The notes: generated from the sequence alone by a model not told the origin. 64,000 bases of DNA from Paraburkholderia sp. D15 (GCF_029910215.1 NZ_CP110396.1:1426001-1490000), one strand, 5' to 3'. Counted from the stretch's first letter, positions 54,764 through 64,000 are shown. Made by a program: numbers and translations.

Positions 54764-56065
54764 TCAACGTTGCGCGATCGGCTTGGCTTCACGCTGCGTG
54801 TCGCCGACGAACAGCTGACGCGGACGGCCAATCTTCTGTTCCGGATCGGCGATCATTTCGTTCCACTGCGCGATCCAGCCGACCGTACGTGCCATCGCGA
54901 AGATACACGTGAACATGGACGTCGGGATGCCCAGCGCGCGCTGCACGATACCCGAGTAGAAGTCGACGTTCGGGTACAGCTTGCGCGACACGAAGTACTC
55001 GTCTTCCAGCGCGATCTTTTCCAGCGCCATGGCCAGCTTGAACAGCGGGTCGTCGTGCAGGCCCAGCTCTTCCAGCACTTCGTGGCAGGTTTCGCGCATC
55101 AGCTTCGCACGCGGATCGTAGTTCTTGTACACGCGGTGACCGAAGCCCATCAGCTTGACGCCGGAGTTCTTGTCCTTCACCTGCTTGATGAACTCGGGGA
55201 TGTTGTCGACCGAGCCGATCTCTTCCAGCATGTTCAGCGCGGCTTCGTTCGCGCCGCCGTGCGCCGGGCCCCACAGACATGCGATACCGGCCGCGATACA
55301 TGCGAACGGATTCGCGCCCGACGAGCCGGCCAGACGCACCGTCGAGGTCGACGCGTTCTGCTCGTGGTCCGCATGCAGGATCAGGATACGGTCGAGCGCG
55401 CGCACCAGCACGTCGTTGACCTTGTACTCTTCGCACGGGTTCGAGAACATCATGTGCATGAAGTTCGCGCTGTACGACAGGTCGTTCTTCGGGTACGCGA
55501 ACGGCTGACCGATGCTGTACTTGTACGCCATCGCCACCAGCGTCGGCAGCTTCGCGATCATGCGAATGGCCGACACTTCACGGTGACGCGGATTATTGAT
55601 GTCGAGCGAGTCGTGATAGAACGCCGACAGCGCGCCGACCGCGGCGACCAGGATCGCCATCGGGTGTGCGTCGCGACGGAAGCCACGGAAGAAGAAGTGC
55701 ATTTGCTCATGCACCATCGTGTGCTTCGTGACGGTGTTCACGAATTCTTCTTTCTGCTGCGCGTTCGGCAGTTCGCCCTTCAGCAGCAGATAGCAGCTTT
55801 CGAGGAAGTCGGCGTTTTCCGCGAGGTTGTCGATCGGGTAGCCGCGGTACAGCAGCTCGCCCTTGTCGCCGTCGATGTAGGTGATCGCCGAGTTGCAAGC
55901 CGCCGTCGACATGAAGCCCGGGTCGTACGTGAACTTGCCGGTCTGGCCGTACAGTTTGCGGATGTCGATCACGTCCGGGCCGAGAGTGCCCTTGTAAATC
56001 GGCATTTCAACGCTCGGCGAATTATCGCTGAACGATAGCGTGGCTTTAACATCTGACGGGGTCAT
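54764..56065 (-). CDS. gltA: citrate synthase (type II, GltA)
   Basis: GltA condenses acetyl-CoA with oxaloacetate, the entry step of the TCA cycle. The 433-residue protein has the long N-domain of hexameric gram-negative enzymes ([20 protein letters not shown], then [20 protein letters not shown]), catalytic His in [17 protein letters not shown] and [16 protein letters not shown], and catalytic Asp in [16 protein letters not shown]. It follows sdhE by 72 bp, so it may share the sdh transcript; its own terminator follows. Confidence 0.97.
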   Translation of the reverse strand: MTPSDVKATLSFSDNSPSVEMPIYKGTLGPDVIDIRKLYGQTGKFTYDPGFMSTAACNSAITYIDGDKGELLYRGYPIDNLAENADFLESCYLLLKGELPNAQQKEEFVNTVTKHTMVHEQMHFFFRGFRRDAHPMAILVAAVGALSAFYHDSLDINNPRHREVSAIRMIAKLPTLVAMAYKYSIGQPFAYPKNDLSYSANFMHMMFSNPCEEYKVNDVLVRALDRILILHADHEQNASTSTVRLAGSSGANPFACIAAGIACLWGPAHGGANEAALNMLEEIGSVDNIPEFIKQVKDKNSGVKLMGFGHRVYKNYDPRAKLMRETCHEVLEELGLHDDPLFKLAMALEKIALEDEYFVSRKLYPNVDFYSGIVQRALGIPTSMFTCIFAMARTVGWIAQWNEMIADPEQKIGRPRQLFVGDTQREAKPIAQR

Positions 56066-56137
56066 AGCACATCCTCAATCGAAGTATGGAAACAGGTTTT
56101 CGATAATTGCACGCCTGGAACAACGGACTAGCGGCGC

Positions 56138-56410
56138 TCAAGCGTTGCGCAGCAGCTCCAGCACCCGGATCACGTCCGGGTCCGCGAGGTCGCCTTCCGG
56201 TTCCTTGCGAGCCAGCAGCAAGTCCATCAGGTCGTTATCGCTCAGCTCGAGCAGGTGCGTGAGCGCACCCACGTCGGCATCGCTGAGGTCATGCTCATAT
56301 CGGCCGAAAAAACGTTCAAAGATCAGATCGTTTTCCAGCAGGCCGCGCCGTGCGCGCCAGCGAAGACGCGCGCGGCGAAGAGGGTCGGACTGATGCGATG
56401 TTTCGTTCAT
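56138..56410 (-). CDS. sdhE: succinate dehydrogenase FAD assembly factor
   Basis: SdhE promotes covalent attachment of FAD to SdhA. The 90-residue protein has the characteristic RGxxE motif in WRARRGLLENDLIFERFF (R22-E26), followed by helix-rich sequence (LTHLLELSDNDLMDLLLAR). ATG 56410 gives the normal start MNETSHQSDPLRRARLRW. It lies between sdhB and gltA, where it is co-transcribed with its client. Confidence 0.93.
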   Translation of the reverse strand: MNETSHQSDPLRRARLRWRARRGLLENDLIFERFFGRYEHDLSDADVGALTHLLELSDNDLMDLLLARKEPEGDLADPDVIRVLELLRNA

Positions 56411-56491
56411 TTCACTACGCGCCGGACCGCTCCCCGGGCGCCCTGACCGCCCTTCGGGCAGTAGACGCAAGGGAGCGTGGGTGAGTTGATC

Positions 56492-57196
56492 CTAGACAGC
56501 GCGACGAACCATCAATTCCTTGATCTTGCCAATCGCCTTGGTCGGGTTCAAGCCCTTCGGGCAGACGTCGACGCAATTCATGATGGTATGGCAACGGAAC
56601 AGACGGTACGGATCTTCCAGGTTGTCGAGCCGTTCGCCGGTCGCTTCGTCACGGCTGTCCGCGATGAAACGATAGGCTTGCAGCAGACCCGCCGGGCCGA
56701 CGAACTTGTCCGGATTCCACCAGAAGCTCGGGCACGAGGTCGAGCAGCTGGCGCACAGGATACATTCGTACAGGCCGTCGAGCTCGTCGCGTTCTTCCGG
56801 CGACTGCAGACGCTCTTTTTCGGGCGGCGGCGTGTCGTTGATCAGGTACGGCTTGATCGAATGATACTGGTTGAAGAACTGCGTCATGTCGACGATCAGG
56901 TCGCGAATGACCGGCAGACCCGGCAGCGGACGCAGCACGATCTTTTGCGGCAGATCGTTCAGGTTCGTCAGACAAGCCAGACCGTTCTTGCCGTTGATGT
57001 TCATTGCGTCCGAACCGCACACGCCTTCACGGCACGAACGGCGGAACGACAGCGTTTCGTCCAGCGCCTTGAGCTTGACCAGCGCGTCGAGCAGCATGCG
57101 TTCGTGCGAGTCGATGTCGATCTCGTACGATTGCATGCGCGGCGCTGCGTCCTTGTCCGGGTCGTAGCGATAAATTTCAAATGTACGCTTTGCCAT
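56492..57196 (-). CDS. sdhB: succinate dehydrogenase iron-sulfur subunit
   Basis: SdhB carries electrons from SdhA to the membrane quinone site. The 234-residue protein has [2Fe-2S] ligands C55, C60 and C75 ([16 protein letters not shown], with Asp in place of one Cys as in E. coli), and the [4Fe-4S]/[3Fe-4S] clusters in [19 protein letters not shown] and [18 protein letters not shown]. It lies 24 bp after sdhA. Confidence 0.97.
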   Translation of the reverse strand: MAKRTFEIYRYDPDKDAAPRMQSYEIDIDSHERMLLDALVKLKALDETLSFRRSCREGVCGSDAMNINGKNGLACLTNLNDLPQKIVLRPLPGLPVIRDLIVDMTQFFNQYHSIKPYLINDTPPPEKERLQSPEERDELDGLYECILCASCSTSCPSFWWNPDKFVGPAGLLQAYRFIADSRDEATGERLDNLEDPYRLFRCHTIMNCVDVCPKGLNPTKAIGKIKELMVRRAV

Positions 57197-57220
57197 TTCT
57201 GAATTCCTTTAGCTTGTGCC

Positions 57221-58996
57221 TTAGAAGGTCCGCGCTTTCGGCGGAACCGATTCGACCGTCAGCGGTTTCATCTGAACCGGCTTGTAGTCGAGGCGATCGC
57301 CTTCGCTGAACCACAGCGTATGGCGCAGCCAGTTTTCGTCGTCACGATGTTCGAAGTCGTTCTGCGCGTGCGCGCCACGGCTTTCCTTACGTGCGTCGGC
57401 GGAAACCATCGTGGCGCGTGCCACTTCGATCAGGTTCGCCACTTCCAGCGCTTCGACGCGCGCGGTGTTGAACACCTTCGACTTGTCCTTCAGATGGATG
57501 TTGTCGACGCGTTCAGCCACTTCGCGGATGCGCTCCACGCCTTCCGACAGCAGCGCCGACGTGCGGAACACGCCTGCGTGCTTCTGCATCGTGCCGCGGA
57601 TGTCGTTCGCGACCGATTGCGCGTACTCGCCCGACGACGAACTGTCGAGCTTCGCGAGACGCGACAGCGCAAAATCAGCGGCGTCGGCCGGCAGCGGCTT
57701 GTGCTCCTTGATTTCCTTCACGTGCTTGACGATGTGGTTGCCGGCCGCGCGGCCGAACACCACCAGGTCGAGCAGCGAGTTCGTGCCGAGGCGGTTCGCG
57801 CCGTGCACCGACACGCACGAGCATTCGCCCACGGCGTAGAAACCGTTGACCGGATCCGAATGACCCTTCGACGTACCCACGACCTGCCCGTGGATATTCG
57901 TGGGGATGCCACCCATCTGATAGTGGATGGTCGGCACAACCGGGATCGGCTCTTTAATGCAGTCGACGTTCGCGAACTTCATCGCGATTTCGCGGATCGA
58001 CGGCAGACGCTTCATGATCGTCTCGGCGCCGATGTGCGACAGGTCCAGCAGCACGTGATCCTTGTTCGGACCCACGCCGCGGCCTTCCTTGATTTCCTGG
58101 TCCATCGAACGCGATACAAAGTCGCGCGGCGCCAGATCCTTCAGCGTCGGCGCGTAGCGTTCCATGAAACGCTCGCCGTTCGAGTTACGCAGAATGCCGC
58201 CTTCGCCGCGCACGCCTTCGGTGATCAGCACGCCCGCGCCGGCCACGCCGGTCGGGTGGAATTGCCAGAATTCCATGTCCTGCAGCGCGATGCCCGAACG
58301 CGCGGCCATGCCCAGACCGTCGCCGGTGTTGATGAACGCATTGGTCGATGCCGCGAAGATCCGGCCCGCGCCGCCCGTGGCGAACAGCGTGGTCTTGCCT
58401 TCGAGGATGTAGACGTCGCCGGTTTCCATTTCCAGCGCGGTCACGCCGAGCACGTCGCCTTCGGCGTCGCGGATCAGATCCAGCGCCATCCATTCGACGA
58501 AGAACTGCGTCTTGGCTTCCACGTTCTGCTGATACAGCGTGTGCAGCAGCGCGTGACCGGTACGGTCGGCGGCCGCGCAAGCGCGTTGCACCGGCTTTTC
58601 GCCGTAGTTCGCGGTATGGCCGCCGAACGGGCGCTGGTAAATCGTGCCATCCGCGTTACGGTCGAACGGCATGCCGAAGTGTTCGAGTTCGTAGACGGCG
58701 TTCGGTGCTTCGCGGCACATGAACTCGATCGCGTCCTGGTCGCCGAGCCAGTCGGAACCCTTGATCGTGTCGTAGAAGTGGTAGTGCCAGTTGTCTTCGC
58801 TCATGTTGCCGAGCGAAGCGCCGATGCCGCCTTGAGCAGCAACCGTGTGCGAACGCGTCGGGAACACCTTGGACAGCACGCAGACCGACAGACCGGCGCG
58901 CGCGAGTTGCAGCGAAGCGCGCATCCCCGAGCCGCCCGCGCCGACGATGACCACGTCGAAGCGGCGACGCGGCAGAGAATTCTTGATTGCAGCCAT
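57221..58996 (-). CDS. sdhA: succinate dehydrogenase flavoprotein subunit
   Basis: SdhA oxidises succinate to fumarate with covalent FAD. The 591-residue protein has the FAD dinucleotide fold [20 protein letters not shown], the flavin-linking His in [19 protein letters not shown], active-site [20 protein letters not shown], and [14 protein letters not shown] and [18 protein letters not shown] sequence ([20 protein letters not shown]). ATG 58996 gives the normal start. It is 4 bp after sdhD. Confidence 0.97.
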   Translation of the reverse strand: MAAIKNSLPRRRFDVVIVGAGGSGMRASLQLARAGLSVCVLSKVFPTRSHTVAAQGGIGASLGNMSEDNWHYHFYDTIKGSDWLGDQDAIEFMCREAPNAVYELEHFGMPFDRNADGTIYQRPFGGHTANYGEKPVQRACAAADRTGHALLHTLYQQNVEAKTQFFVEWMALDLIRDAEGDVLGVTALEMETGDVYILEGKTTLFATGGAGRIFAASTNAFINTGDGLGMAARSGIALQDMEFWQFHPTGVAGAGVLITEGVRGEGGILRNSNGERFMERYAPTLKDLAPRDFVSRSMDQEIKEGRGVGPNKDHVLLDLSHIGAETIMKRLPSIREIAMKFANVDCIKEPIPVVPTIHYQMGGIPTNIHGQVVGTSKGHSDPVNGFYAVGECSCVSVHGANRLGTNSLLDLVVFGRAAGNHIVKHVKEIKEHKPLPADAADFALSRLAKLDSSSSGEYAQSVANDIRGTMQKHAGVFRTSALLSEGVERIREVAERVDNIHLKDKSKVFNTARVEALEVANLIEVARATMVSADARKESRGAHAQNDFEHRDDENWLRHTLWFSEGDRLDYKPVQMKPLTVESVPPKARTF

Positions 58997-59000
58997 TCTT

Positions 59001-59369
59001 TTACACTCTCCAGAGAATCTGCGCAGCGTAGCCCGCACACGCGAGCAGCCAGACGATCGTCAGCGCTTGAAGAAACAGGCGCGTGCCAACGGGCTTCACG
59101 TAGTCCATCCAGATATCGCGGATACCGACCCACGCGTGGTAGAACAGCGCCAGCAGCGTGACGAACGTGGCGAGCTTCATCCATTGCGTGGCGAAGATCG
59201 ACGCCCAGCCGTCGTACGAGAAATCGCGCGCGCCGAAGAACCAGGCGAGCAGGATGACCGTATAGACGGCCATGATGGTGGCGGTGATGCGCTGCGCCAG
59301 CCAGTCGCGCAGGCCGTAATGTGCGCCGACGACGAGACGCTTCGGACCGATTCGGTTGTTAGCTGCCAT
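59001..59369 (-). CDS. sdhD: succinate dehydrogenase membrane anchor subunit
   Basis: SdhD is the smaller anchor of complex II. The 122-residue protein has three membrane spans ([54 protein letters not shown]) and the conserved quinone/haem-region [14 protein letters not shown] and [18 protein letters not shown] 59369 gives [19 protein letters not shown], the usual start. It is 4 bp after sdhC. Confidence 0.93.
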   Translation of the reverse strand: MAANNRIGPKRLVVGAHYGLRDWLAQRITATIMAVYTVILLAWFFGARDFSYDGWASIFATQWMKLATFVTLLALFYHAWVGIRDIWMDYVKPVGTRLFLQALTIVWLLACAGYAAQILWRV

Positions 59370-59373
59370 TTTT

Positions 59374-59790
59374 TTAGAATGCTCCGAAGAGTTTGAGCGC
59401 GAAAGCAATCGTCAGAATCGACGAAACGACCAGCACCACGATGGAGGTTTGCTTGCCCTTCTCTTTGGTGGTGAGACCGTGGCTCGTGTCCATGAACAGG
59501 TGACGCACACCCGCGCAGAAATGGAACAGGAAGGCCCACGCGAGAACGAGCGTGATGAGCTTGACGATGATGTTGGAGAGGAAGCCCTTGAAGACGTCGA
59601 AGCTAAGTTCGGACGTCAGGCTCTGATCGAAGAGGTACAGCAGGAACGGAAGAAAAACAAAAAGCAGACCACCGCTCACGCGGTGCAAGATCGACACTCG
59701 CCCCGCTAGCGGTAGACGGTACGCCGTCAAAATCTGCCCGATACCGATGTTCCGGAATTCCGGCCTCGGTTTTTTTACGGCTTCAGCCAT
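59374..59790 (-). CDS. sdhC: succinate dehydrogenase cytochrome b556 subunit
   Basis: SdhC binds haem b with SdhD and forms the quinone site. The 138-residue protein has the family start KPRPEFRNIGIGQILTAYRL, AGRVSILHRVSGGLLFVFLP, and the haem-ligand region FLFHFCAGVRHLFMDTSHG, with three membrane spans. It is the first gene of sdhC-D-A-B-E-gltA. Confidence 0.95.
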   Translation of the reverse strand: MAEAVKKPRPEFRNIGIGQILTAYRLPLAGRVSILHRVSGGLLFVFLPFLLYLFDQSLTSELSFDVFKGFLSNIIVKLITLVLAWAFLFHFCAGVRHLFMDTSHGLTTKEKGKQTSIVVLVVSSILTIAFALKLFGAF

Positions 59791-59908
59791 GCTAGACCCC
59801 TACTATGTAGTCACACTAATCCGCAATTTTAGCGCCTTTTTATATCGCGCTGCAGCGAAAACCACGACAGGTCCGTGACAGCACACGCGATAAAGACGCC
59901 TTCAAACA

Positions 59909-59932
59909 GGCGCGGGCGTGGGATGCCGCGCC
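59909..59932. terminator. hairpin between gntR and sdhC
   Basis: GGCGCGG (59909-59915) and CCGCGCC (59926-59932) form a 7-bp stem with a 10-nt loop. Five T follow on the forward strand only. It lies 15 bp after the gntR stop and could weakly separate gntR from the sdh operon. Confidence 0.4.
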
Positions 59933-59946
59933 TTTTTCCAGCTCGC

Positions 59947-60747
59947 TCAGCTCAGATCGTTCTGATAGTAATACCCGGTTGTGACATACCAACCACGGCG
60001 TACCTCGACCGGCCGGTCTCCATATGTATAGGACACGCGCTCGACCGATAGAAGAGGAAAACCCGCGGGCACATGCAGCAGGTCGGCCACCGAGGGCTCG
60101 GCCGCGACCGCGCGGATCTTCTCCGTCGCGCGGATCATGCGGGTGCCGAACTCCGTCTCGAACATGGCGTACAGCGGGCCCTTGTACTCCGACAGGCGCT
60201 CGAGCGTAAGCCCGCGGAACACCGCGCCGGGCAGCCAGATTTCATCGAGCACGGTGACTTCGCCGTCGAACTGCAGCAGGCGCTTGATCAGCACCACCGG
60301 ATCAGCGGGCTTGAGGTCGAGTTGCCGCGCGATGTCGGCCGAAGCGCGCAAACGGCGGCATTCGAGCAGGTGACTGACGTGCGGATGCTCGGCGCCGTCG
60401 TCGGCCAGCAAGCGGAGGAATCGAAACTGGGCGCGGTCTTCGTTGTGCGTTGCAACAAAAGTACCCTTGCCCTGACGGCGGACCAGCAGGTTGTCGGCGG
60501 CAAGCTCGTCGATCGCCTTGCGCACCGTACCCTGGCTCACCTTGTATCGAGCCGCCAGTTCGACTTCACTGGGAATGATCTCGCCGGGCTTCCATTCACC
60601 GGTTTCGAGACTTTGTGTAATCAAGCCCTTGATCTGCTGATACAAAGGGCTGAAAGTCGGCGATGCCGACGGCGACGCGACGGATGCACCTTCGCCCGCG
60701 GCCCCTTGGCCATTCGGATTCGCAGTGTTCGCCGGGTTCGAATTCAT
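59947..60747 (-). CDS. GntR/HutC family transcriptional regulator
   Basis: The 266-residue protein has an N-terminal winged helix (PLYQQIKGLITQSLETGEWK, then SEVELAARYKVSQGTVRKAI and LLVRRQGKGTFVATHNED, residues about 34-106) and a C-terminal UTRA ligand domain (FRFLRLLADDGAEH, LERLSEYKGPLYAMFETEFG). The first 30 residues are a Ser/Asn/Gly-rich tail. It lies between the sdh operon and mdh, so it plausibly controls TCA-cycle genes. A perfect 18-bp palindrome in the divergent gap is a good candidate operator. The effector is unknown; organic acids or their CoA esters are natural guesses. Confidence 0.88.
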   Translation of the reverse strand: MNSNPANTANPNGQGAAGEGASVASPSASPTFSPLYQQIKGLITQSLETGEWKPGEIIPSEVELAARYKVSQGTVRKAIDELAADNLLVRRQGKGTFVATHNEDRAQFRFLRLLADDGAEHPHVSHLLECRRLRASADIARQLDLKPADPVVLIKRLLQFDGEVTVLDEIWLPGAVFRGLTLERLSEYKGPLYAMFETEFGTRMIRATEKIRAVAAEPSVADLLHVPAGFPLLSVERVSYTYGDRPVEVRRGWYVTTGYYYQNDLS

Positions 60748-60803
60748 GCGCGCATTTCATCATAAAGGCCTAGGGCGCGTCTAGGCTTTTCCCCGCAACA
60801 GAT

Positions 60804-60821
60804 ATGTCTTATATAAGACAT
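60804..60821. promoter_or_regulatory. 18-bp palindrome, candidate GntR operator
   Basis: ATGTCTTATATAAGACAT is a perfect 18-bp palindrome in the gap between gntR and mdh, 9 bp before the mdh promoter -35 and 56 bp before the gntR start. Its form (an even, uninterrupted AT-centred dyad) fits GntR-family sites. Binding is inferred from position only. Confidence 0.7.
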
Positions 60822-60830
60822 AAGATAATG

Positions 60831-60859
60831 TTGACTTTGTGGATGACGACTCCTACACT
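60831..60859 (+). promoter_or_regulatory. probable mdh promoter
   Basis: TTGACT (60831-60836) and TACACT (60854-60859) are separated by 17 bp, a good sigma-70 match. It faces mdh, with a leader of about 390 nt, and lies directly beside the 18-bp palindrome, so the regulator bound there could control it. Confidence 0.55.
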
Positions 60860-60865
60860 CCCTGT

Positions 60866-61253
60866 CGAGTAAGGGTTTGCGGGATTTTACGAGGCTGCGG
60901 AACGCAGCGTCGCGACGCGCCGGCAGCCTCTCTGCACCATGCCGTTCCCTCGCAGTCCAGGTTTCGATTCGCCCGCCATTCGCTGGTCAGACGCTTGCCG
61001 AAACGCGCTGTTTGCAGGAGCCCGCACCGTGCAGCGGCTACCTTGGCGCGCCGTCTTTCCGCCCTCCCGCTCGGTGGTACAGAAACAGGTTTCCGGCATG
61101 GCGGTCTTGCCGCAGCGCGTCACGCAACTCGCTTACTTTTAAGGGGTTGCCCGCGAAAAGTGAATTCCGCCGTGTTTCACAACGCTTCGCTGAACGCACA
61201 TATAGAATGGCGTTTTCCCCTAGCGTCTAACGCATCGTCCTGGAGATTTCTCA
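60866..61253 (+). other. long untranslated leader or gap before mdh
   Basis: About 388 bp between the probable promoter and the mdh ATG. A 140-codon frame through it lacks a ribosome site and any protein-like pattern, so I treat it as non-coding. A TATAGAAT-like -10 box at 61201-61208 might mark a second, closer mdh promoter, but no matching -35 was found. Confidence 0.4.
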
Positions 61254-62237
61254 ATGGCTAAGCCCGCAAAGCGCGTTGCCGTCACCGGCGCCGCAGGTCA
61301 AATCGCTTACTCCCTGCTGTTCCGCATCGCCAATGGCGACCTGCTCGGCAAGGACCAGCCGGTGATCCTGCAATTGCTCGACCTGCCGCAAGCGCAAGGC
61401 GCCGTCAAAGGCGTCGTGATGGAACTGGATGATTGCGCGTTCCCGCTGCTGTCGGGCGTCGTGATCACGGACGACCCGAAAGTCGCGTTCAAGGACGCAG
61501 ACGTGGCCCTGCTGGTCGGCGCCCGTCCGCGCTCGAAGGGCATGGAGCGTAAGGACCTGCTGTCGGCCAACGCCGAAATCTTCACGGTTCAGGGCAAGGC
61601 GCTGAACGACGTCGCCAGCCGCGACGTGAAGGTGCTGGTGGTCGGCAATCCGGCCAACACGAACGCGTACATCGCCATGAAGTCGGCGCCGGATCTGCCG
61701 AAGAAGAACTTCACCGCGATGCTGCGTCTGGACCACAACCGCGCGCTGTCGCAACTGGCCGCCAAGTCGGGCAAGCCGGTCGCGTCGATCGAAAAGCTGG
61801 CTGTGTGGGGCAACCACTCGCCGACCATGTACCCGGACTTCCGCGTCGCGACGGCAGAAGGTCAAGACCTGACCAAGCTGATCAACGACGAAGAATGGAA
61901 CCGCAACGAATTCATCCCGACGGTCGGCAAGCGTGGCGCGGCGATTATCGAAGCGCGCGGCCTGTCGTCGGCGGCATCGGCGGCTAATGCGGCGATCGAC
62001 CACGTGCGTGACTGGGTGCTCGGCACGAACGGCAAGTGGGTCACCATGGGTATCCCGTCGGACGGCTCGTACGGTATTCCTGAAGACATCGTCTACGGCG
62101 TGCCGGTCACGTGCGAAAACGGCGAATACAAGCGTGTCGAAGGCCTGGAAATCGACGCGTTCTCGCGCGAGAAGATGGACCACACGCTGAACGAACTGCT
62201 GGAAGAACGCGAAGGCGTTCAACACCTGCTCGGCTAA
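61254..62237 (+). CDS. mdh: malate dehydrogenase
   Basis: Mdh interconverts malate and oxaloacetate with NAD+. The 327-residue protein is of the cytosolic-type bacterial group: NAD fold [39 protein letters not shown], substrate Arg loop [36 protein letters not shown], and the catalytic His in [19 protein letters not shown] 61254 has a GGAGA site. A terminator follows. Confidence 0.97.
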
Positions 62238-62253
62238 GCGCTCGATGCAGTCG

Positions 62254-62296
62254 AACCGGAACGCCGTGCTGTCGAAGCAACGGGTTCCGGTTTTTT
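62254..62296 (+). terminator. intrinsic terminator after mdh
   Basis: AACCGGAAC (62254-62262) and GTTCCGGTT (62284-62292) form a 9-bp stem, extended by inner pairing of GCCGTGCT with AGCAACGG, and run into TTTT (62293-62296), 17 bp after the stop. It should end or reduce transcription before the CitE-like gene. Confidence 0.85.
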
Positions 62297-62458
62297 ACGT
62301 GCGAAGGGCAAAGCGGGCCGGTGTCTTACATCTGGCTTTGGACTGGCTACCGCACCTGATCCGATCGCGCTTTGCGCCACCGCTGCCTTGCAGCACGGCA
62401 CGCAGAGCGCGTCCGAATCAGCAATCTCTCAACACAAACCACGCCCCTGACGCCGAAG

Positions 62459-63556
62459 ATGCGCGCCCTCACACCCGCCGAAGTGCTGTTTGACGGCGAA
62501 GTGCCGCCCGCTGTGCTGCCTGCCTGCGATCACTACGCCGGCAGCGAAAAGCTGATGCTGAAATCGCTCGCGCTGCAGCAGCAACTCGGGCCGGTGTTCG
62601 ACATCACGCTCGACTGCGAGGACGGCGCTCAGGTCGGCCGCGAAGCGGAGCACGCGGAGCTGGTCGCGTCGCTGCTCGGCAGCGAGCATGACCGCTTCGG
62701 GCGCGTCGGCGTGCGGATTCACGACTTCGATCACGCGCACTGGCGCGACGACGTCCGTCTCATTCTGCGGGCCGCGAAGCGAGCGCCTGCTTACATCACG
62801 CTCCCGAAAATCCGCAACGTTCCCGACGCCGCCGAAATGGTCGCCTTTATCGAGGCGATGCGGCGCGAGCTCGGCATTGCGCAGCCGGTGCCGGTGCAAC
62901 TGCTGGTCGAAACCCACGGCGCGCTCGCGCACGCGTTCGATCTCGCCGCACTGCCCGGCGTCGAGGCGCTGAGCTTCGGCCTGATGGATTTCGTCTCCGC
63001 GCACAACGGCGCGATCCCCGACAGCGCGATGCGCTCGCCCGGCCAGTTCGATCATCCGCTGGTGCGGCGCGCGAAGCTGGAGATCGCGGCCGCCTGCCAC
63101 GCACACGGCAAGGTGCCGTCGCACAACGTCAGCACGGAAGTGCGCGACATGAGCGTGGTCGCGAACGACGCCGCGCGCGCCCGCAACGAGTTCGGCTATA
63201 CGCGCATGTGGAGCATTCATCCGGCGCAGATCGAGGCGATCGTCGCGGCCTTCGCGCCGCGAGACGAGGAAATCGCCACGGCGACCGAGATCCTGCTCGC
63301 CGCCCAGTCCGCCCAATGGGGACCGACGCGCCATCACGACACGCTGCACGATCGCGCCAGTTATCGCTATTACTGGTCGGTGCTACGCCGCGCACATGCC
63401 ACGGGCCGCGCGATCGCGCCAGACGCCGCGCCGCTGTTCGGCGAAGTGGGTACTGACATAGGGACAGGCGTCGGGGCGAACACACGGGCAAGCCACGCCG
63501 AGTACGCGGTTCAACCTGAAGCAACGAGCAGGCACAAAGGAGATTGCGGGAGATGA
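62459..63556 (+). CDS. CitE-like HpcH/HpaI aldolase/citrate lyase family protein
   Basis: The 365-residue protein has the CitE/malyl-CoA lyase fold: VLPACDHYAGSEKLMLKSLA, metal-site ITLDCEDGAQVGREAEHAE, GRVGVRIHDFDHAHWRDDV, YITLPKIRNVPDAAEMVAF, VLVETHGALAHAFDLAALPG and FGYTRMWSIHPAQIEAIVAA. It probably cleaves or forms a CoA-thioester such as malyl- or citramalyl-CoA; the exact substrate is unknown. The C-terminal 50 residues after FGEVGTDIGTG are variable. ATG 62459 precedes the conserved start. It overlaps prpC (ATGA), so the two are translationally coupled. Confidence 0.88.
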   Translation: MRALTPAEVLFDGEVPPAVLPACDHYAGSEKLMLKSLALQQQLGPVFDITLDCEDGAQVGREAEHAELVASLLGSEHDRFGRVGVRIHDFDHAHWRDDVRLILRAAKRAPAYITLPKIRNVPDAAEMVAFIEAMRRELGIAQPVPVQLLVETHGALAHAFDLAALPGVEALSFGLMDFVSAHNGAIPDSAMRSPGQFDHPLVRRAKLEIAAACHAHGKVPSHNVSTEVRDMSVVANDAARARNEFGYTRMWSIHPAQIEAIVAAFAPRDEEIATATEILLAAQSAQWGPTRHHDTLHDRASYRYYWSVLRRAHATGRAIAPDAAPLFGEVGTDIGTGVGANTRASHAEYAVQPEATSRHKGDCGR

Positions 63557-64000
63557 GCGAGACAACGCAAAACGCCGGTGCACAAGGTGCACAAGGCGGC
63601 GAAGAACCCAAAAGCGGCTTCAAGCCGAAGAAGTCGGTCGCCCTGTCGGGCGTGACCGCGGGCAACACCGCGCTGTGCACGGTCGGCAAGACCGGCAACG
63701 ATCTGCATTACCGCGGCTACGACATTCTCGACATCGCCGGCGCGTGCGAATTCGAGGAGATCGCCTATCTGCTGGTCCACGAGAAACTGCCGACGCAGGC
63801 CGAACTCACCGCTTACAAGACCAGACTCAAGGGCATGCGTGGCCTGCCCGCGAACGTCAAAGCCGCGCTCGAATGGATTCCCGCCGCCGCGCACCCGATG
63901 GACGTGATGCGCACCGGCGTCTCGGTGCTCGGCACCGTGCTGCCGGAGAAGGACGACCACAACCTGCCGGGCGCACGCGACATCGCCGACAAGCTGATGG
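63553..64000 (+). CDS. prpC: 2-methylcitrate synthase, 3' end outside window
   Basis: The visible 149 residues start with a 25-residue Gly/Ala/Gln-rich tail, then KPKKSVALSGVTAGNTALCT, GKTGNDLHYRGYDILDIAGA and EEIAYLLVHEKLPTQAELTA, the pattern of PrpC-type (type II small) citrate synthases. They condense propionyl-CoA with oxaloacetate in the methylcitrate cycle. The gap to a second citrate synthase (gltA, 54.8 kb) and the lack of the long GltA N-domain support prpC. The start overlaps the CitE-like gene by 4 nt. Confidence 0.88.
   Translation, partial: MSETTQNAGAQGAQGGEEPKSGFKPKKSVALSGVTAGNTALCTVGKTGNDLHYRGYDILDIAGACEFEEIAYLLVHEKLPTQAELTAYKTRLKGMRGLPANVKAALEWIPAAAHPMDVMRTGVSVLGTVLPEKDDHNLPGARDIADKLM

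Noticed and set aside
60839..61261. 140-codon forward frame before mdh
   Set aside because: It has no ribosome site, runs into the mdh start out of frame, and shows Arg/Ala-rich shadow composition.
1..64000. CRISPR arrays, tRNA, rRNA, insertion sequences
   Set aside because: No regularly spaced repeats, cloverleaf-like segments, rRNA-like sequence, transposase or terminal inverted repeats were recognised on reading both strands. A tRNA or covariance scan was not possible here.

Overview
The window is a high-GC beta-proteobacterial chromosome segment of the Burkholderia/Paraburkholderia type. The evidence is the run metZ-purF-cvpA-SPOR-folC-accD-trpA-methyltransferase-trpB-trpF-truA-fimV-asd-leuB-leuD-entericidin-leuC-gltA-sdhE-sdhBADC, a gene order I associate from memory with Burkholderiales and, in Burkholderia sensu lato, usually with the second chromosome. 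No rRNA, tRNA, insertion sequence, CRISPR array or phage gene was recognised.

Region 1 (1-2.4 kb) is accessory. An AT-rich DUF6402-type gene, cut by the left edge, is followed by a small membrane-anchored protein and then by a ParS/MbcA-type antitoxin plus RES toxin pair. Region 2 (2.5-4.0 kb) holds a metallophosphoesterase and a DUF1345 membrane protein.

Region 3 (4.4-23.1 kb) is one long forward cluster for alpha-glucan and trehalose metabolism: glgE, treS fused to maltokinase, glgB, glgX, treZ, malQ, treY, mostly with 4-14 nt overlaps. Together they form a closed cycle. TreY/TreZ release trehalose from glucan. TreS-maltokinase turns trehalose into maltose 1-phosphate. GlgE polymerises that back into glucan, GlgB branches it, and GlgX/MalQ trim and recycle it. 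GlgE carries an additional N-terminal copy of its own catalytic fold that has lost catalytic residues.

Region 4 (23.2-30.5 kb) is mixed: an NTF2-like protein divergent from a TetR regulator with a clear operator, an M19 dipeptidase with a buried Tat/lipoprotein signal, TauE/SafE, a CNNM/CorC protein, a degenerate histidine kinase, an FKBP isomerase and an AraC regulator.

Region 5 (30.9-34.6 kb) is the most novel part. It has a 60-residue peptide gene with four Gly-Cys-Val-Ser repeats, an adenylate-forming (PaaK-like) enzyme, a small GRDP-like protein and an MFS exporter, all co-directional. It looks like an uncharacterised ribosomal peptide (RiPP-like) biosynthesis and export cluster.

Region 6 (34.6-60.7 kb, reverse strand) is core metabolism: methionine (metZ behind a probable SAM-II riboswitch and an intrinsic terminator), purines, folate, fatty acids, tryptophan, tRNA pseudouridylation, cell pole/envelope, aspartate family, leucine, and the TCA cycle (citrate synthase, succinate dehydrogenase). 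A GntR/HutC regulator closes the block. Its upstream region holds a perfect 18-bp palindrome next to a promoter-like sequence facing mdh. Region 7 (61.2-64.0 kb, forward) has mdh, a CitE-like lyase and the start of a 2-methylcitrate synthase gene cut by the right edge.
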